64,000 nucleotides of DNA from an uncultured Bacilli bacterium (lineage in GTDB: Bacteria; Bacillota_I; Bacilli_A; RF39; UBA660), in assembly GCA_934098665.1 (NCBI GenBank), contig CAKOOO010000004.1, forward strand, positions 1 to 64,000, in the 5' to 3' direction. The notes below the pieces were generated by a model. The model made no database searches and was not told where the DNA came from. It saw nothing but the letters and a program-made list of their open reading frames with translations. The position numbers and the translations under genes are program-made. Positions 16,061-25,120 of this stretch are shown in pieces; the stretch's first letter is position 1; each line of letters starts with the position of its first letter.

Positions 16061-17918
16061 TTTTACCATATTCCTTTTTTAAATAAACTAATAATAATGA
16101 AATATCCACTGGATTTACACCACTTATTCTTGAAGCTTGTGCTATTGTTTCTGGTCTAATTAAAGAAAGTTTTTGTCTTGCTTCGCTAGCAATATTCTTT
16201 ATTTTATTGTAATCAATATCTTTTGGTATTTGTTTGGACTCTAATTTTAAAAGTTTATTTTTTTGCTCATATTCCTTTTTTATATATCCTGCATATTTTA
16301 TATCAATTGAAGCCCTTTCTTTTTCTTCAAACGTAAAACCTGATAGATCAATAAAGTTTTCTAAAAATTCTATAGTAATTTCTGGTCTTTTAAGTAAAGT
16401 TGAAAATTTTAAATTTGAAGATGGAATTGAAATATTATTTTGTTTAAAAATATCCTTAACATGTTCATTTCTAATTAAATTATTATTTTCTAATATACAT
16501 TTTAATTTATTTATATTTTCTTCTTTATTTAGATAATTTTTATATTTTTCATCACTAATACAACCTACTTTTTTACCAAGCGGTGTTAATCTTTCATCTG
16601 CATTATCATGTCTTAAAAGTAAACGAAATTCTGCTCTAGAAGTAAGCATTCTATAAGGGTCTGTTACTCCCTTTGTTACTAAATCATCAATTAAAACTCC
16701 AATATACGCATCTGACCTTTTTAAAATTAATGGACTTTCATTTTTATTATTTTGAGCAGCATTAATACCTGCTATTAATCCTTGTCCTGCTGCTTCTTCA
16801 TAACCAGATGTACCATTTATTTGTCCTGCTGTAAATAAGTTTTTTAAAATTTTTGATTCAAGACTTGGTTTAATTTGTAAAGGATCTATTGCATCATACT
16901 CTATAGCATACGCATATTTTGTTATAACCGCATTTTCAAGACCATGTAATGAGTGTACCATTTTTTCTTGAATATCTCTAGGCATTGACGTAGAAAATCC
17001 TTGTAAATACCACTCATCATAATAGATACTTTCTGGTTCTAAAAATAATTGATGTCTTGGTTTATCAGAAAATCTAACAATTTTATCCTCAATTGAAGGA
17101 CAATATCTTGGACCTACTCCTGTAGCATATCCACCATACATTGCACTTTTTTTAAGATTATTTCTAATAATTTTATGAGTATTTTCATTTGTATAAACCA
17201 AATAACATTTTTGTTGTTTATTAATTTCATATAATGGTTTCGTATCAAATGAAAAAGTCCAATAATTATCATCACCAAGCTCTTCTTTTAAAACACTAAA
17301 ATCTATACTTGAAGCTTTTATTCTTTGGGGAGTTCCTGTTTTTAACCTTTTTATATTAAATCCATATTTTTTTAAATTTGTAGATAAATAGTTACTTCTT
17401 TTTTCACCATGGGGTCCGCTTGGAGTATTTTCTGAACCAATTAATATATTAGCATTTAAGTATGTACCGGTTGTTAAAACCACTGATTTACTATATATTT
17501 TTTCTTGATTTGCTAAAATAATTCCTTTTACTTTGTTATTTTCAACAATAATGTCTTCAACCATACCCTCATATAAAGTTAAATTTTTAGTATTTTTCAA
17601 ATAATCAAGCATTACTTTTGGATAAACCTTTTTATCAGCTTGAGCTCTTAAACTTCTTATTGCAGGTCCTTTAGAATTATTAAGCATTTTAATTTGAAAG
17701 TGTGATTTATCTGCAACAATTCCCATTAAACCACCTAATGCATCTATTTCTCTAACTATTATTCCTTTCGCACTTCCACCAATTGATGGATTACATGGCA
17801 TATCTGCTAAATTATTTAAATTTGAAGTTAAAAGCAATGTTTTTTGACCCATTATAGCACTTATATGAGCAGCTTCACATCCTGCATGGCCTGCACCTAC
17901 TACAATAATATCATACAT
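16053..17918 (-). CDS. mnmG: tRNA uridine-5-carboxymethylaminomethyl synthesis enzyme MnmG
   Basis: MnmG (GidA) is a FAD-dependent enzyme that forms cmnm5U34 at the wobble base of several tRNAs together with MnmE. The 621-aa protein starts MYDIIVVGAGHAGCEAA, the FAD-binding GxGxxG motif, and contains CNPSIGG, SRAEFRLLLRHDNADERLTP and a helical C-terminal MnmE-binding domain. The start at 17918 has AGGTGAAATT upstream and agrees with homologues; the open frame reaches 17942. It directly follows mnmE, so both partners are made from one transcript. Confidence 0.97.
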   Translation of the reverse strand: MYDIIVVGAGHAGCEAAHISAIMGQKTLLLTSNLNNLADMPCNPSIGGSAKGIIVREIDALGGLMGIVADKSHFQIKMLNNSKGPAIRSLRAQADKKVYPKVMLDYLKNTKNLTLYEGMVEDIIVENNKVKGIILANQEKIYSKSVVLTTGTYLNANILIGSENTPSGPHGEKRSNYLSTNLKKYGFNIKRLKTGTPQRIKASSIDFSVLKEELGDDNYWTFSFDTKPLYEINKQQKCYLVYTNENTHKIIRNNLKKSAMYGGYATGVGPRYCPSIEDKIVRFSDKPRHQLFLEPESIYYDEWYLQGFSTSMPRDIQEKMVHSLHGLENAVITKYAYAIEYDAIDPLQIKPSLESKILKNLFTAGQINGTSGYEEAAGQGLIAGINAAQNNKNESPLILKRSDAYIGVLIDDLVTKGVTDPYRMLTSRAEFRLLLRHDNADERLTPLGKKVGCISDEKYKNYLNKEENINKLKCILENNNLIRNEHVKDIFKQNNISIPSSNLKFSTLLKRPEITIEFLENFIDLSGFTFEEKERASIDIKYAGYIKKEYEQKNKLLKLESKQIPKDIDYNKIKNIASEARQKLSLIRPETIAQASRISGVNPVDISLLLVYLKKEYGKND

Positions 17919-17926
17919 AATTTCAC

Positions 17927-19270
17927 CTACTTTCCAACACAAAAATCCTTAAATAATTGATTAATAACATCATCTTCATAGGTTTTACCAATTATTTTAC
18001 CAAGATATTCATAACAAGATTTTAAATCTGTAGATATAAAATCTATTGGTATTTCTTTATTTATAGCGACAATTGCACTTTGAATTGATTCTTTTGCTTT
18101 ATTTGCTAAAGATATTTGTCTAGCATTTGATAAATATGTCAAATCTTTATTGATTTCATTTATATTAAACATTTCAATAATTTTATTTTTTAATGTATCT
18201 AAACCCTCAATAGTTTTTGAATTACCATATACAGCATTATAACTTTCATCTAAATTAATTTGTAATGGCAAATCATTTTTATTAATAAAAATAATAGTAT
18301 TATTTTTATTAATTTTTTCTAGTAGATTTTTATCTTCATTTGTTAATTTACTAGAACCATCTAATACTAAAATAACTAGGTCCGCTACAGTAATTTGATT
18401 TAAACTTTTTTCAACACCAATTTTTTCAACATAATCAGTTGTTTCATGAATTCCCGCAGTATCGATAAGTTTTATTTCAATTCCATTTAATGATAGACTT
18501 CCTTCAACAATATCTCTTGTTGTACCGGCAATATCAGTTACTATAGCCTTTTCTTCATCAAGCAAATGATTTAATATACTACTTTTTCCAACATTTGGTC
18601 TTCCAATTATAGCCACATTAATTCCATTCGAAACAATTTTGCCAAAACTTGAATTTTTACATAACTTATTTATTTCTTCATTTATTTCATTTAATTTATT
18701 TTTTAATATTTCCTTTGTTACAACTAAATTATCTTCATACTCTGGATAGTCTATATTAACCTCTATATTAGCAAGTAATTTTACTATATTATCTCTTATA
18801 TTATCTATAATTTTTGTTAAATTTCCCCCTATTTGATTTAAACATAATTTTCTTTTTGAATCCGTTTTTGCATTAATTAATTCATTAACTGCTTCACTTT
18901 GAAGTAAATTAATTCTTCCATTTAAGAAAGCTCTTTTGGTAAATTCTCCGGGTTCTGATAATCTACAGCCAATATTTAATAATATTTCAAGTATTTTATT
19001 TGTTGTATTATATCCTCCATGAGAATTAATTTCTACCACATCCTCTGTTGTATATGTTTTAGGTGCTCTCATTACAGATATTAATACTTCATCAATAACT
19101 TCATTTTTATAAATAATATGACCATAATTAATAGTATGTGATTTAACTTTTGTAATATCTTTTGAAAAAATACTATTTACTTTTTTAATTGCCTCTTGCC
19201 CGCTTACCTTTATAATAGAAATAGCCCCTATCCCTAAAGATGTTGAAATAGCACATATTGTATCATCCAT
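17927..19270 (-). CDS. mnmE: tRNA modification GTPase MnmE
   Basis: MnmE (TrmE, 447 aa) is the GTPase partner of MnmG. The N-terminal tetrahydrofolate-binding domain is followed by helical parts that flank an inserted G domain with G1 GRPNVGKSS, G2 AGTTRD, G3 DTAG and G4 NKND. The C-terminus ends FCVGK with the conserved cysteine. AAGGAGG precedes the start at 19270, and a sigma-A promoter lies at 19294-19322, after the khpB terminator. It therefore starts the mnmE-mnmG-rsmG unit. Confidence 0.97.
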   Translation of the reverse strand: MDDTICAISTSLGIGAISIIKVSGQEAIKKVNSIFSKDITKVKSHTINYGHIIYKNEVIDEVLISVMRAPKTYTTEDVVEINSHGGYNTTNKILEILLNIGCRLSEPGEFTKRAFLNGRINLLQSEAVNELINAKTDSKRKLCLNQIGGNLTKIIDNIRDNIVKLLANIEVNIDYPEYEDNLVVTKEILKNKLNEINEEINKLCKNSSFGKIVSNGINVAIIGRPNVGKSSILNHLLDEEKAIVTDIAGTTRDIVEGSLSLNGIEIKLIDTAGIHETTDYVEKIGVEKSLNQITVADLVILVLDGSSKLTNEDKNLLEKINKNNTIIFINKNDLPLQINLDESYNAVYGNSKTIEGLDTLKNKIIEMFNINEINKDLTYLSNARQISLANKAKESIQSAIVAINKEIPIDFISTDLKSCYEYLGKIIGKTYEDDVINQLFKDFCVGK

Positions 19271-19293
19271 AGTAAACCTCCTTCATTTGCATT

Positions 19294-19322
19294 ATTGTAA
19301 CACTATTTAATAATGTTGTAAA
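19294..19322 (-). promoter_or_regulatory. Sigma-A promoter of mnmE-mnmG-rsmG
   Basis: On the minus strand TTTACA (19322-19317), 17-bp spacer, TACAAT (19299-19294), about 24 bp upstream of mnmE. Confidence 0.6.
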
Positions 19323-19324
19323 TC

Positions 19325-19353
19325 AAAAAAATCTTGGACAAAAGCCAAGATTT
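19325..19353 (-). terminator. Rho-independent terminator after khpB
   Basis: Nine-bp stem AAATCTTGG/CCAAGATTT (19329-19337 with 19345-19353) and a U7 tail on the minus strand. It ends the rpmH-rnpA-yidC-khpB unit and overlaps the khpB stop codon. Confidence 0.85.
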
Positions 19354-19963
19354 ATTCACCTACATAACTAATAACAACGTGTCTATTTGGTTCTTCACCA
19401 GTACTTTTTGATGATATTCCTTTAAAATTTGATATTGCATTATGAACTATTCTTCTTTCGTAAGAATTCATATTTTCTAAATGTACATCAATATGAGATT
19501 TTTGAACCTCTCTAGCTGTTTGTTTTGCTAATCTTTCAAGTCTTGATGCCTTTTTATCTTTATAATTTTCAACATCTAATGATATTACAAAAAACATACC
19601 TGTTTCTAATTGAATTTTTTGTTTTACTAAATTTTCAAGTGCTTTAATAGTATTGCCATTATGACCAATTAAAATGTTATTGTTATTTGAATACATTTTT
19701 ATTACAGTTCTATCATGAACTTGTTTTGTTTCAAAAGAAACCTCTAAACCTAAATTATTAATTATTTCTTTTAAAAATTCTTTAACAAAATCATAAATAT
19801 CAGATTTTTTATAAACTATAACTTCCGTTGTGGATGATTTAAACAAACCTTTTTTAGTTTCTCCTGTTTTATAAATAACTTCATCTTGTGTTAAATTATT
19901 TTCTTCAAGAATTTGTGCTAAAGTATCTTCAAAATTTTTACCAACTTTACTTATTTTTTCCAT
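19352..19963 (-). CDS. khpB: RNA-binding protein KhpB (Jag)
   Basis: KhpB/Jag is an RNA-binding protein linked to cell elongation and partnered with KhpA. The 203-aa protein has an N-terminal Jag domain with the KKGLF motif (about 37-41), a central KH domain with the loop GHNGNTIKALE, and a C-terminal R3H domain with YERRIVHNAI. AAGGAGGCATT precedes the start. It overlaps yidC by 17 bp, the standard pairing near the origin. Confidence 0.95.
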   Translation of the reverse strand: MEKISKVGKNFEDTLAQILEENNLTQDEVIYKTGETKKGLFKSSTTEVIVYKKSDIYDFVKEFLKEIINNLGLEVSFETKQVHDRTVIKMYSNNNNILIGHNGNTIKALENLVKQKIQLETGMFFVISLDVENYKDKKASRLERLAKQTAREVQKSHIDVHLENMNSYERRIVHNAISNFKGISSKSTGEEPNRHVVISYVGE

Positions 19964-21020
19964 ATTTTAATGCCTCCTTAATTTTAAGTTTTTCATTTAT
20001 AGATTTTTTTGATTTTTTACTAACTTTATTTGATTTACGATTTTTTAGCCATTTAATAATAATTGTTTGTAAAATCATAAATGCATAAGTTGCTATCCAA
20101 TAAAGAGCAATTGCTGTTGGTAAACTTAATGATGCAAAACCTATAAAAACTGTCATAAATATTAACATCATCTTTGTTTGTTTTTCTGCGCCAGGCATTG
20201 AAGAAGGCGCAGATACGGTTTGTTTCATAGTAAACTTAAAAGAGAAATAAGTTGATAAAATTATTAATAAAACCAAAATAATGAAAGTATATTGATGATT
20301 TGTAAATATTCCAACATTCGGTGTTGTACCTAAATTCCAACCAAATATTTTGCCTTCATATATTGCAGGTATCTTATAAATAGCTTCCAAGAAAGCAAAG
20401 AATAATGGTAATTGAATTAATGATAAAATACATCCTAGCATTGGATTTACTTTATATTTTTTATAAATCATTAACATTTCTTGTTGCTTTGCCATCATAG
20501 CTTCTTGTGAATTGTTTCCAGCATATTTTCTTTCTAAACGTTGTAGTTCTGGCTGTGCTTTTTGCATATTTTCACTTGTACTTTGAGATTTTATTGTAAA
20601 TGGTAATAATATTATTCTTATTAATAAACCAATTAATATAACTGAAATTCCTAAATATGAATTATTTAATCCAATATTTTTAAATAAAGCCCCTACTTTT
20701 AAAATAATATATGCTAATGGTTTTACAAATAAAAATTGCCATAAACTATTTGTTTTATTTGAATTAATCTTATAATTATCACATGTTGGTAACTTATCTA
20801 GTTTATGAGTAAGTTGATCTTCATATTCAGTATATAATTTATAAGCTTCAGTATTTTCACTTGGCTTACAATAAATATCTTTTTGTAAACTTTGACCAGT
20901 TTCTTTTGTGGTTACAATTTTTCCCTTTTTATCTTTTATATAATTATTACTTCCACAACCACTTGTAAGTAAAATTACTAACACTAAAGTAATAATATAT
21001 TTTGCTTTGTTATTTTTCAT
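19947..21020 (-). CDS. yidC: Membrane protein insertase YidC (SpoIIIJ type), lipoprotein
   Basis: YidC inserts proteins into the membrane, alone or with Sec; the Bacillus homologue SpoIIIJ is also needed for sigma-G activity in the forespore. The 357-aa protein has a lipoprotein signal with lipobox LTSGC (about 18-22), an extracytoplasmic stretch, and five membrane segments. The groove arginine is in LLIRIILLPFTIKSQ, and the tail is very basic, suited to ribosome binding. GGAGGT precedes the start. It overlaps rnpA by 11 bp. Confidence 0.95.
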   Translation of the reverse strand: MKNNKAKYIITLVLVILLTSGCGSNNYIKDKKGKIVTTKETGQSLQKDIYCKPSENTEAYKLYTEYEDQLTHKLDKLPTCDNYKINSNKTNSLWQFLFVKPLAYIILKVGALFKNIGLNNSYLGISVILIGLLIRIILLPFTIKSQSTSENMQKAQPELQRLERKYAGNNSQEAMMAKQQEMLMIYKKYKVNPMLGCILSLIQLPLFFAFLEAIYKIPAIYEGKIFGWNLGTTPNVGIFTNHQYTFIILVLLIILSTYFSFKFTMKQTVSAPSSMPGAEKQTKMMLIFMTVFIGFASLSLPTAIALYWIATYAFMILQTIIIKWLKNRKSNKVSKKSKKSINEKLKIKEALKYGKNK

Positions 21021-21342
21021 TTAGACCTCCGATTAATTTTTTTAATGACTCTACATTATCCTTATAAGATAAACATAAAAATCCCTTCTTAATAATTATA
21101 ATATAATTTCGATAATTTTTGAAGAGAAAATTATTATTTCTAATAATCATTCTTAATCTACGCTTACATTTATTTCTTAAAACAGCATTTCCTAATTTTT
21201 TTGGGGCGCTTATACCAAATTTAGGTTTTTGTTCATCTTTTGGAACATAAAAAATAATAAACTCATTATTAGAAACTTTATGATTATAGTTTAAAATTTT
21301 ATTAAAATCTTCACCACTTTTAATTATATCTTCTTTTTTCAT
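21010..21342 (-). CDS. rnpA: Ribonuclease P protein component
   Basis: RnpA assists the RNase P RNA in 5' maturation of tRNA. The 110-aa protein carries the signature GNAVLRNKCKRRLR (RNR motif) and an upstream FGISAPKKLG strand. The ATG at 21342 with GAAGGT six bases upstream is preferred to the open frame start at 21372, which falls inside the rpmH terminator. It lies between rpmH and yidC as in most bacteria. Confidence 0.95.
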   Translation of the reverse strand: MKKEDIIKSGEDFNKILNYNHKVSNNEFIIFYVPKDEQKPKFGISAPKKLGNAVLRNKCKRRLRMIIRNNNFLFKNYRNYIIIIKKGFLCLSYKDNVESLKKLIGGLNEK

Positions 21343-21361
21343 AAATACCTTCTTAAATTTT

Positions 21362-21384
21362 AAAAAAACCACAAAACAAGTGGT
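21362..21384 (-). terminator. Attenuator/terminator between rpmH and rnpA
   Basis: Stem ACCAC/GTGGT (21368-21372 with 21380-21384) with a 7-base loop and U7 tail on the minus strand. It would lower rnpA expression relative to rpmH, a ratio expected because L34 is needed in large excess. Confidence 0.6.
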
Positions 21385-21387
21385 CTT

Positions 21388-21510
21388 TTATTTACATAAA
21401 ACTTTTCTACCTTTTTTACGACGATTAGATAAAACTTTACCATTTTTTCTAGAAAAAAATCCATGAGTTTTTTTCATTTTTCTATTATTAGGTTGATATG
21501 TTCTTTTCAT
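21388..21510 (-). CDS. rpmH: 50S ribosomal protein L34
   Basis: A 40-aa basic protein: starts MKRTYQPNNRK and contains THGFFSRKNG and NRRKKGRKVL, the L34 family sequence (usually 44-45 aa). The ATG at 21510 has AAGGAGAAAG upstream. It is the first gene of the rpmH-rnpA-yidC-khpB unit and is divergent from dnaA across the origin. A strong sigma-A promoter lies at 21545-21574. Confidence 0.95.
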   Translation of the reverse strand: MKRTYQPNNRKMKKTHGFFSRKNGKVLSNRRKKGRKVLCK

Positions 21511-21544
21511 AATATTACACTTTCTCCTTTTCTTTTGCATTGCT

Positions 21545-21574
21545 ATTATAATATTAAATTATAAGTTAAGTCAA
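21545..21574 (-). promoter_or_regulatory. Sigma-A promoter of rpmH
   Basis: On the minus strand TTGACT (21574-21569), 18-bp spacer, TATAAT (21550-21545). It fires away from dnaA. Confidence 0.75.
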
Positions 21575-21599
21575 GCGAAAGTTAGATTTTTTAATTTAA

Positions 21600-21825
21600 T
21601 TGACATTTTATCAACAATATTTATTTTGGATTTAACTTTTATTTATAATGCTTTAAAAACAATTCCACAAAATTACCAACAATTTTTAAACATTAATTTA
21701 ACATTATAAACATTTAATAATTTATACTATTTACTTTTTCCACAAATGAATTTTGTTGATAATGTTGAAAACTTAATTTTAGTCCGAAAATAAAGCGTTT
21801 TTTTGTTGAAAACTTTGTTGATAAT
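21600..21825 (+). other. oriC: Origin region upstream of dnaA with variant DnaA boxes
   Basis: The gap of about 400 bp between rpmH and dnaA contains no gene. It holds several DnaA-box-like 9-mers, one mismatch from TTATCCACA: TTATCAACA at 21608-21616 (plus), 21754-21762 (minus) and 21816-21824 (minus), and TTTTCCACA at 21736-21744 (plus). Weaker versions are at 21673-21681, 21763-21771 and 21804-21812. The prevalent box is TTATCAACA, with A at position 6, rather than the classic box. The location between rpmH and dnaA, with the strand-bias switch here, is that of a Firmicute origin. Confidence 0.8.
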
Positions 21826-21847
21826 TTGATAATTTTAATTTTATACT
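21818..21847 (+). promoter_or_regulatory. Sigma-A promoter of dnaA, overlapping a DnaA box
   Basis: TTGATA (21818-21823), 18-bp spacer, TATACT (21842-21847). The -35 lies within the minus-strand TTATCAACA box at 21816-21824, so autorepression by DnaA is plausible. Confidence 0.6.
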
Positions 21848-21908
21848 TTAACTTTTTTATAAAATGAAGTACAATGGAAGTAAGAAAAAGTTTTTAGTGG
21901 GGTATGGT

Positions 21909-23261
21909 ATGAATTTAAATGAGGTATTTAAAAGCTTTTTAGAAGATGTAGAACAAGTTGTAAGCACTAACGTTTACAATATTTGGTTTTCAAAAATAAA
22001 ACCAATTTCTTTGAATGGAAATAATTTAAAAATAGTAGTACCCATGCAAATACATAAAACAATGCTTGCTGATAACTACAAAGAAACTATTGATACAATA
22101 TTACAAAATTTAACTGGTAAAACATTTAATATTGAATATTTTACGGAAGATGAACTTCCAAAAGAAGAAAATATTTTACCAAAAGAAAAAAATGAAACTT
22201 CTAATGATGAGACGTGGATAACAAATTTAAATCCAAAATTTACATTCGAATCATTTGTAGTAGGGGAATCAAATAGACTTGCAGTAGTATCTGCACATGC
22301 AGTTGCAGAAAATCCAGGGTCAATTCATAATCCATTATTTCTTTATGGAAGAAGTGGAATTGGTAAAACTCACTTAATGCATGCAATTGGAAATTATATT
22401 GTTTCACACTCAAATAAAAAAGTTTTATATGTTACAAGTAATGAATTTGTTGAAGATTATACTGGAATAGCTAGCATAGAAAAGGGAATTAGTACTTTAA
22501 ACTATGCTAAAAATTTCAAAGACAAATATAAAAATGTTGATGTTTTAATAATAGATGATATTCAGTTTTTAGTAGGTGCAGATAAATCTCAACAAGAATT
22601 TTTTCATACATTTAACGCACTTTATCAGTCAAATAAACAAATAATTATTAGTTCTGATAGATCGCCAGATGATTTAAAAAAAATTGAAGATAGACTTAGA
22701 AGTAGATTTATGTGGGGACTTCCTGTTGATATATATCCACCTGATTTTGCTCTAAGATGTAAGATTATTCACAGTAAAATAAAAAATACTTCTTTAGAAG
22801 ATAGATTAAATCAAGAAGTTATTGAGTATATTGCTAATTCTTGTCAAAATGATATTAGATTTATTGAAGGAACCATTAATAGATTAATGGCATACACCGC
22901 AATGATGGTACCAGATAAAATTGATTTAAACTTTGCAATTGAGGCTTTAAAGGATTATTTAAGTGTTAATATATATGCTGATAATTCAATTAGTAAGATT
23001 CAAAAAACTGTTGCTGACTATTTTGGAATAACTGTAACAGATTTAAAAAGTAAAAAGAAAGTATCAAATATTAGTAAACCTAGACATATAGCTATTTATC
23101 TATGTAGAATTGAGACTGATGAAAAATTAGAAAGAATAGGTCTAGAATTTGGAGGGAGGGATCATTCAACTATTTCTGCATCTGTTGATAAGATTAATAA
23201 TGACATTAAAAAAGATGAAAAATTAAATAATGTTATCAAAGAAATTAAAAATAAGTTATAA
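21909..23261 (+). CDS. dnaA: Chromosomal replication initiator DnaA
   Basis: DnaA (450 aa) binds origin boxes and melts the DNA for initiation. Domain I (about 1-80) opens with MNLNEVFKSFLEDVEQ; a short acidic linker follows. The AAA+ domain has Walker A GRSGIGKTH, Walker B LIIDDIQFL and the downstream arginine-finger region. Domain IV ends with FGGRDHSTI, the DnaA-box-reading signature. The ATG at 21909 with GTGGGG upstream agrees with homologues; the open frame extends to 21864. It is followed by dnaN after an AT-rich gap with another DnaA box. Confidence 0.98.
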   Translation: MNLNEVFKSFLEDVEQVVSTNVYNIWFSKIKPISLNGNNLKIVVPMQIHKTMLADNYKETIDTILQNLTGKTFNIEYFTEDELPKEENILPKEKNETSNDETWITNLNPKFTFESFVVGESNRLAVVSAHAVAENPGSIHNPLFLYGRSGIGKTHLMHAIGNYIVSHSNKKVLYVTSNEFVEDYTGIASIEKGISTLNYAKNFKDKYKNVDVLIIDDIQFLVGADKSQQEFFHTFNALYQSNKQIIISSDRSPDDLKKIEDRLRSRFMWGLPVDIYPPDFALRCKIIHSKIKNTSLEDRLNQEVIEYIANSCQNDIRFIEGTINRLMAYTAMMVPDKIDLNFAIEALKDYLSVNIYADNSISKIQKTVADYFGITVTDLKSKKKVSNISKPRHIAIYLCRIETDEKLERIGLEFGGRDHSTISASVDKINNDIKKDEKLNNVIKEIKNKL

Positions 23262-23398
23262 GTTTGTGGAATTGAAGTTGATAAATTTTTTACAAAAAGG
23301 GACAATTTTTTAAGTAGATAAGAAAAATAAATAAGTTATCAACATAATCCACCTTATAAATATAATAATAATTAATAATAAAAGAAAGAAGGATTAAA
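23262..23398 (+). other. dnaA-dnaN intergenic region, candidate unwinding element
   Basis: A 137-bp gap with a DnaA box TTATCAACA at 23336-23344, a degenerate copy near 23277-23285, and an almost pure A/T stretch (about 23355-23385, ATAATAATAATTAATAATAA). In Bacillus the unwinding site lies in this same gap. Assigning it here is an inference from position and composition. Confidence 0.45.
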
Positions 23399-24514
23399 AT
23401 GAAATTTACAATTAAAAAAAATATTATATTAGAAGCTTTATCAAACGCAGTTAGAGCTTTATCAACAAAAATAACTATTCCTGTTTTAAATGGAATATTA
23501 TTAAACTTAACAAATGAAGGTTTAGAGGTTCAAGCAAGTGATAGTGAACTTACAATAAAAACAACAATTAACGCAAAAGATATTATTAACATTGAAACTG
23601 AAGGAAGAGCTGTTTTACAAAGTAGGTGTTTATTGGAAATAATTCGTAAAATGCCTAATGAAATTATAAATTTTGAAATAACAGAAAATAATAACATAAA
23701 AATATATTCTGATATTAATGAATATATAATTGAATGTTATAATATTGGGGAATATCCAAATATCACTCTTGAAAGAAGTCAAAATTTAATACATTTATCA
23801 TCTAAACTTTTAAAAGAAATGTTAAATCAAACATCATATGCAATGAGTCTTCAAGAAGTACGTCCATTATTAACAGGATTAAATCTAAAAATAAATGGTG
23901 ATATTTTGGAATGTACTGCAACAGATTCATATAGATTAGCTAAAAAAACAGTTAAGTTAGATACACCAATACAAAATAGTATTAACATAGTTATACCAGG
24001 AAAAAGTGTTAATGAACTTGTGTATATTTTAAAAGATGAAGGAGATGTAGTAATTGACTTATTTAAAAATAAAGTTTTATTTACTTATAATAATATTTTA
24101 TTTCAAACAGCACTATTAAATGGAACTTATCCTGACACTTCAAATTATATTCCAAAAGATTTTAGTTATATGATAAACTTAAATTTAAAAGAATATTATA
24201 GTGCTATTGATAGAGCATCAACTATTATGATAAGTAAAGATAAAAATATTATAAAAATGATTATAGATAATAAAAAAATGACTTTATATGGTTCTTCATC
24301 AGATAGTAAAAGTAAAGAGGAACTAGTAATTGACTGTAACAATAAGGAAAAGTTAGAAATTAGTTATTCATCTAAATATATGCTTGATGCATTAAAAGTA
24401 TTAGATAGTGAAAATATTATTTTATTAATAAATGGAGATGATAAACCAATAATAATCAACAGTGTTGATGATGATACAATAATAGAACTAATATTACCAA
24501 TAAAAACTTATTAA
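23399..24514 (+). CDS. dnaN: DNA polymerase III beta subunit (sliding clamp)
   Basis: DnaN (371 aa) is the ring-shaped processivity clamp. Three homologous domains are recognisable: N-terminal with KITIPVLNGILLN, middle with RPLLTGLNLKINGDILECTATDSYRLA, and C-terminal. The C-terminus ends ELILPIKTY, in place of the common LPMR, and should still form the partner-binding pocket. AGAAAGAAGG precedes the start. It is second in the dnaA-dnaN-comK-recF-gyrB-gyrA series. Confidence 0.97.
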   Translation: MKFTIKKNIILEALSNAVRALSTKITIPVLNGILLNLTNEGLEVQASDSELTIKTTINAKDIINIETEGRAVLQSRCLLEIIRKMPNEIINFEITENNNIKIYSDINEYIIECYNIGEYPNITLERSQNLIHLSSKLLKEMLNQTSYAMSLQEVRPLLTGLNLKINGDILECTATDSYRLAKKTVKLDTPIQNSINIVIPGKSVNELVYILKDEGDVVIDLFKNKVLFTYNNILFQTALLNGTYPDTSNYIPKDFSYMINLNLKEYYSAIDRASTIMISKDKNIIKMIIDNKKMTLYGSSSDSKSKEELVIDCNNKEKLEISYSSKYMLDALKVLDSENIILLINGDDKPIIINSVDDDTIIELILPIKTY

Positions 24515-24578
24515 CATCCATAAAATGACATAAAATTACATTTATAATGTGTTATTATGTTTTTGTCAGGGGGACAAT

Positions 24579-25022
24579 ATGGACAAATATATAATAAACG
24601 AAAACACAATTTTAATAATGCCATTTGAAAAAAAGTCAAAAGTAATAGAAACATATATAACTTATATTATTGATAATAGTGTAATGAATATAATAGATGA
24701 AAGTTGTAAATATTATGGTAGTAATCTAATAGGTAGAATAAAATCCACAAAATATTTAACTGGGTTAAGTACGAAATTACCCATTGTAATAAGTGAAAAA
24801 TATAATTTAATATTTTTTCCAACAACATCATATAAAAATGACAAATGTATTTGGATAAATTATCATTCAATTATTGAATACTATTCAAATAATAAACAGC
24901 ATATTAACATTTTATTAAATAATGAAAAAAGAATTACTTTAGATGTTTCAAATAATGTTTTTAATAAACAGTTATTTAAAGCCTCAAGATTAGAAACAAT
25001 TTTAAAAAGAAACAACAAATAA
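24579..25022 (+). CDS. comK: ComK-family competence transcription factor
   Basis: ComK is the master activator of DNA-uptake genes in Bacilli and binds paired A/T boxes in the minor groove. This 147-aa protein aligns with Bacillus ComK along its core: YIINENTILIMP with YEVNGATIAVLP; IDESCKYYGSNLIGR with VDRSCRFFGSSYAGR; and LPIVISEKYNLIFFPTTS followed by CIWIN with PPIMVDPSNQIFLFPTLS and CGWIS. The C-terminal about 40 residues of the Bacillus protein, which carry the MecA-binding region, are missing. The start at 24579 follows AGGGGGAC. It occupies the dnaN-recF gap where other Firmicutes have the S4-domain gene rlbA, an unusual place for comK. Confidence 0.8.
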   Translation: MDKYIINENTILIMPFEKKSKVIETYITYIIDNSVMNIIDESCKYYGSNLIGRIKSTKYLTGLSTKLPIVISEKYNLIFFPTTSYKNDKCIWINYHSIIEYYSNNKQHINILLNNEKRITLDVSNNVFNKQLFKASRLETILKRNNK

Positions 25023-25120
25023 TTCTTTTTTTTATGCCTAATTTATGATATAATGTAATTGTGTATAGGAGTACAAGGAAAGGGGTAAAATTGTTAAAAT
25101 ACTATTAAAAAGAGGTAAAA

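Noticed and set aside
21909..23261. Noc-binding site (ATTTCCCGGGAAAT) near the origin
   Set aside because: No such palindrome was seen in the origin region or elsewhere in the window; only parS is present.
25070..25120. Possible leader peptide before recF (AAAGGGG, then TTG and five codons)
   Set aside because: Only five codons with no amino-acid theme; AAGAGGTAAAA gives recF its own site.
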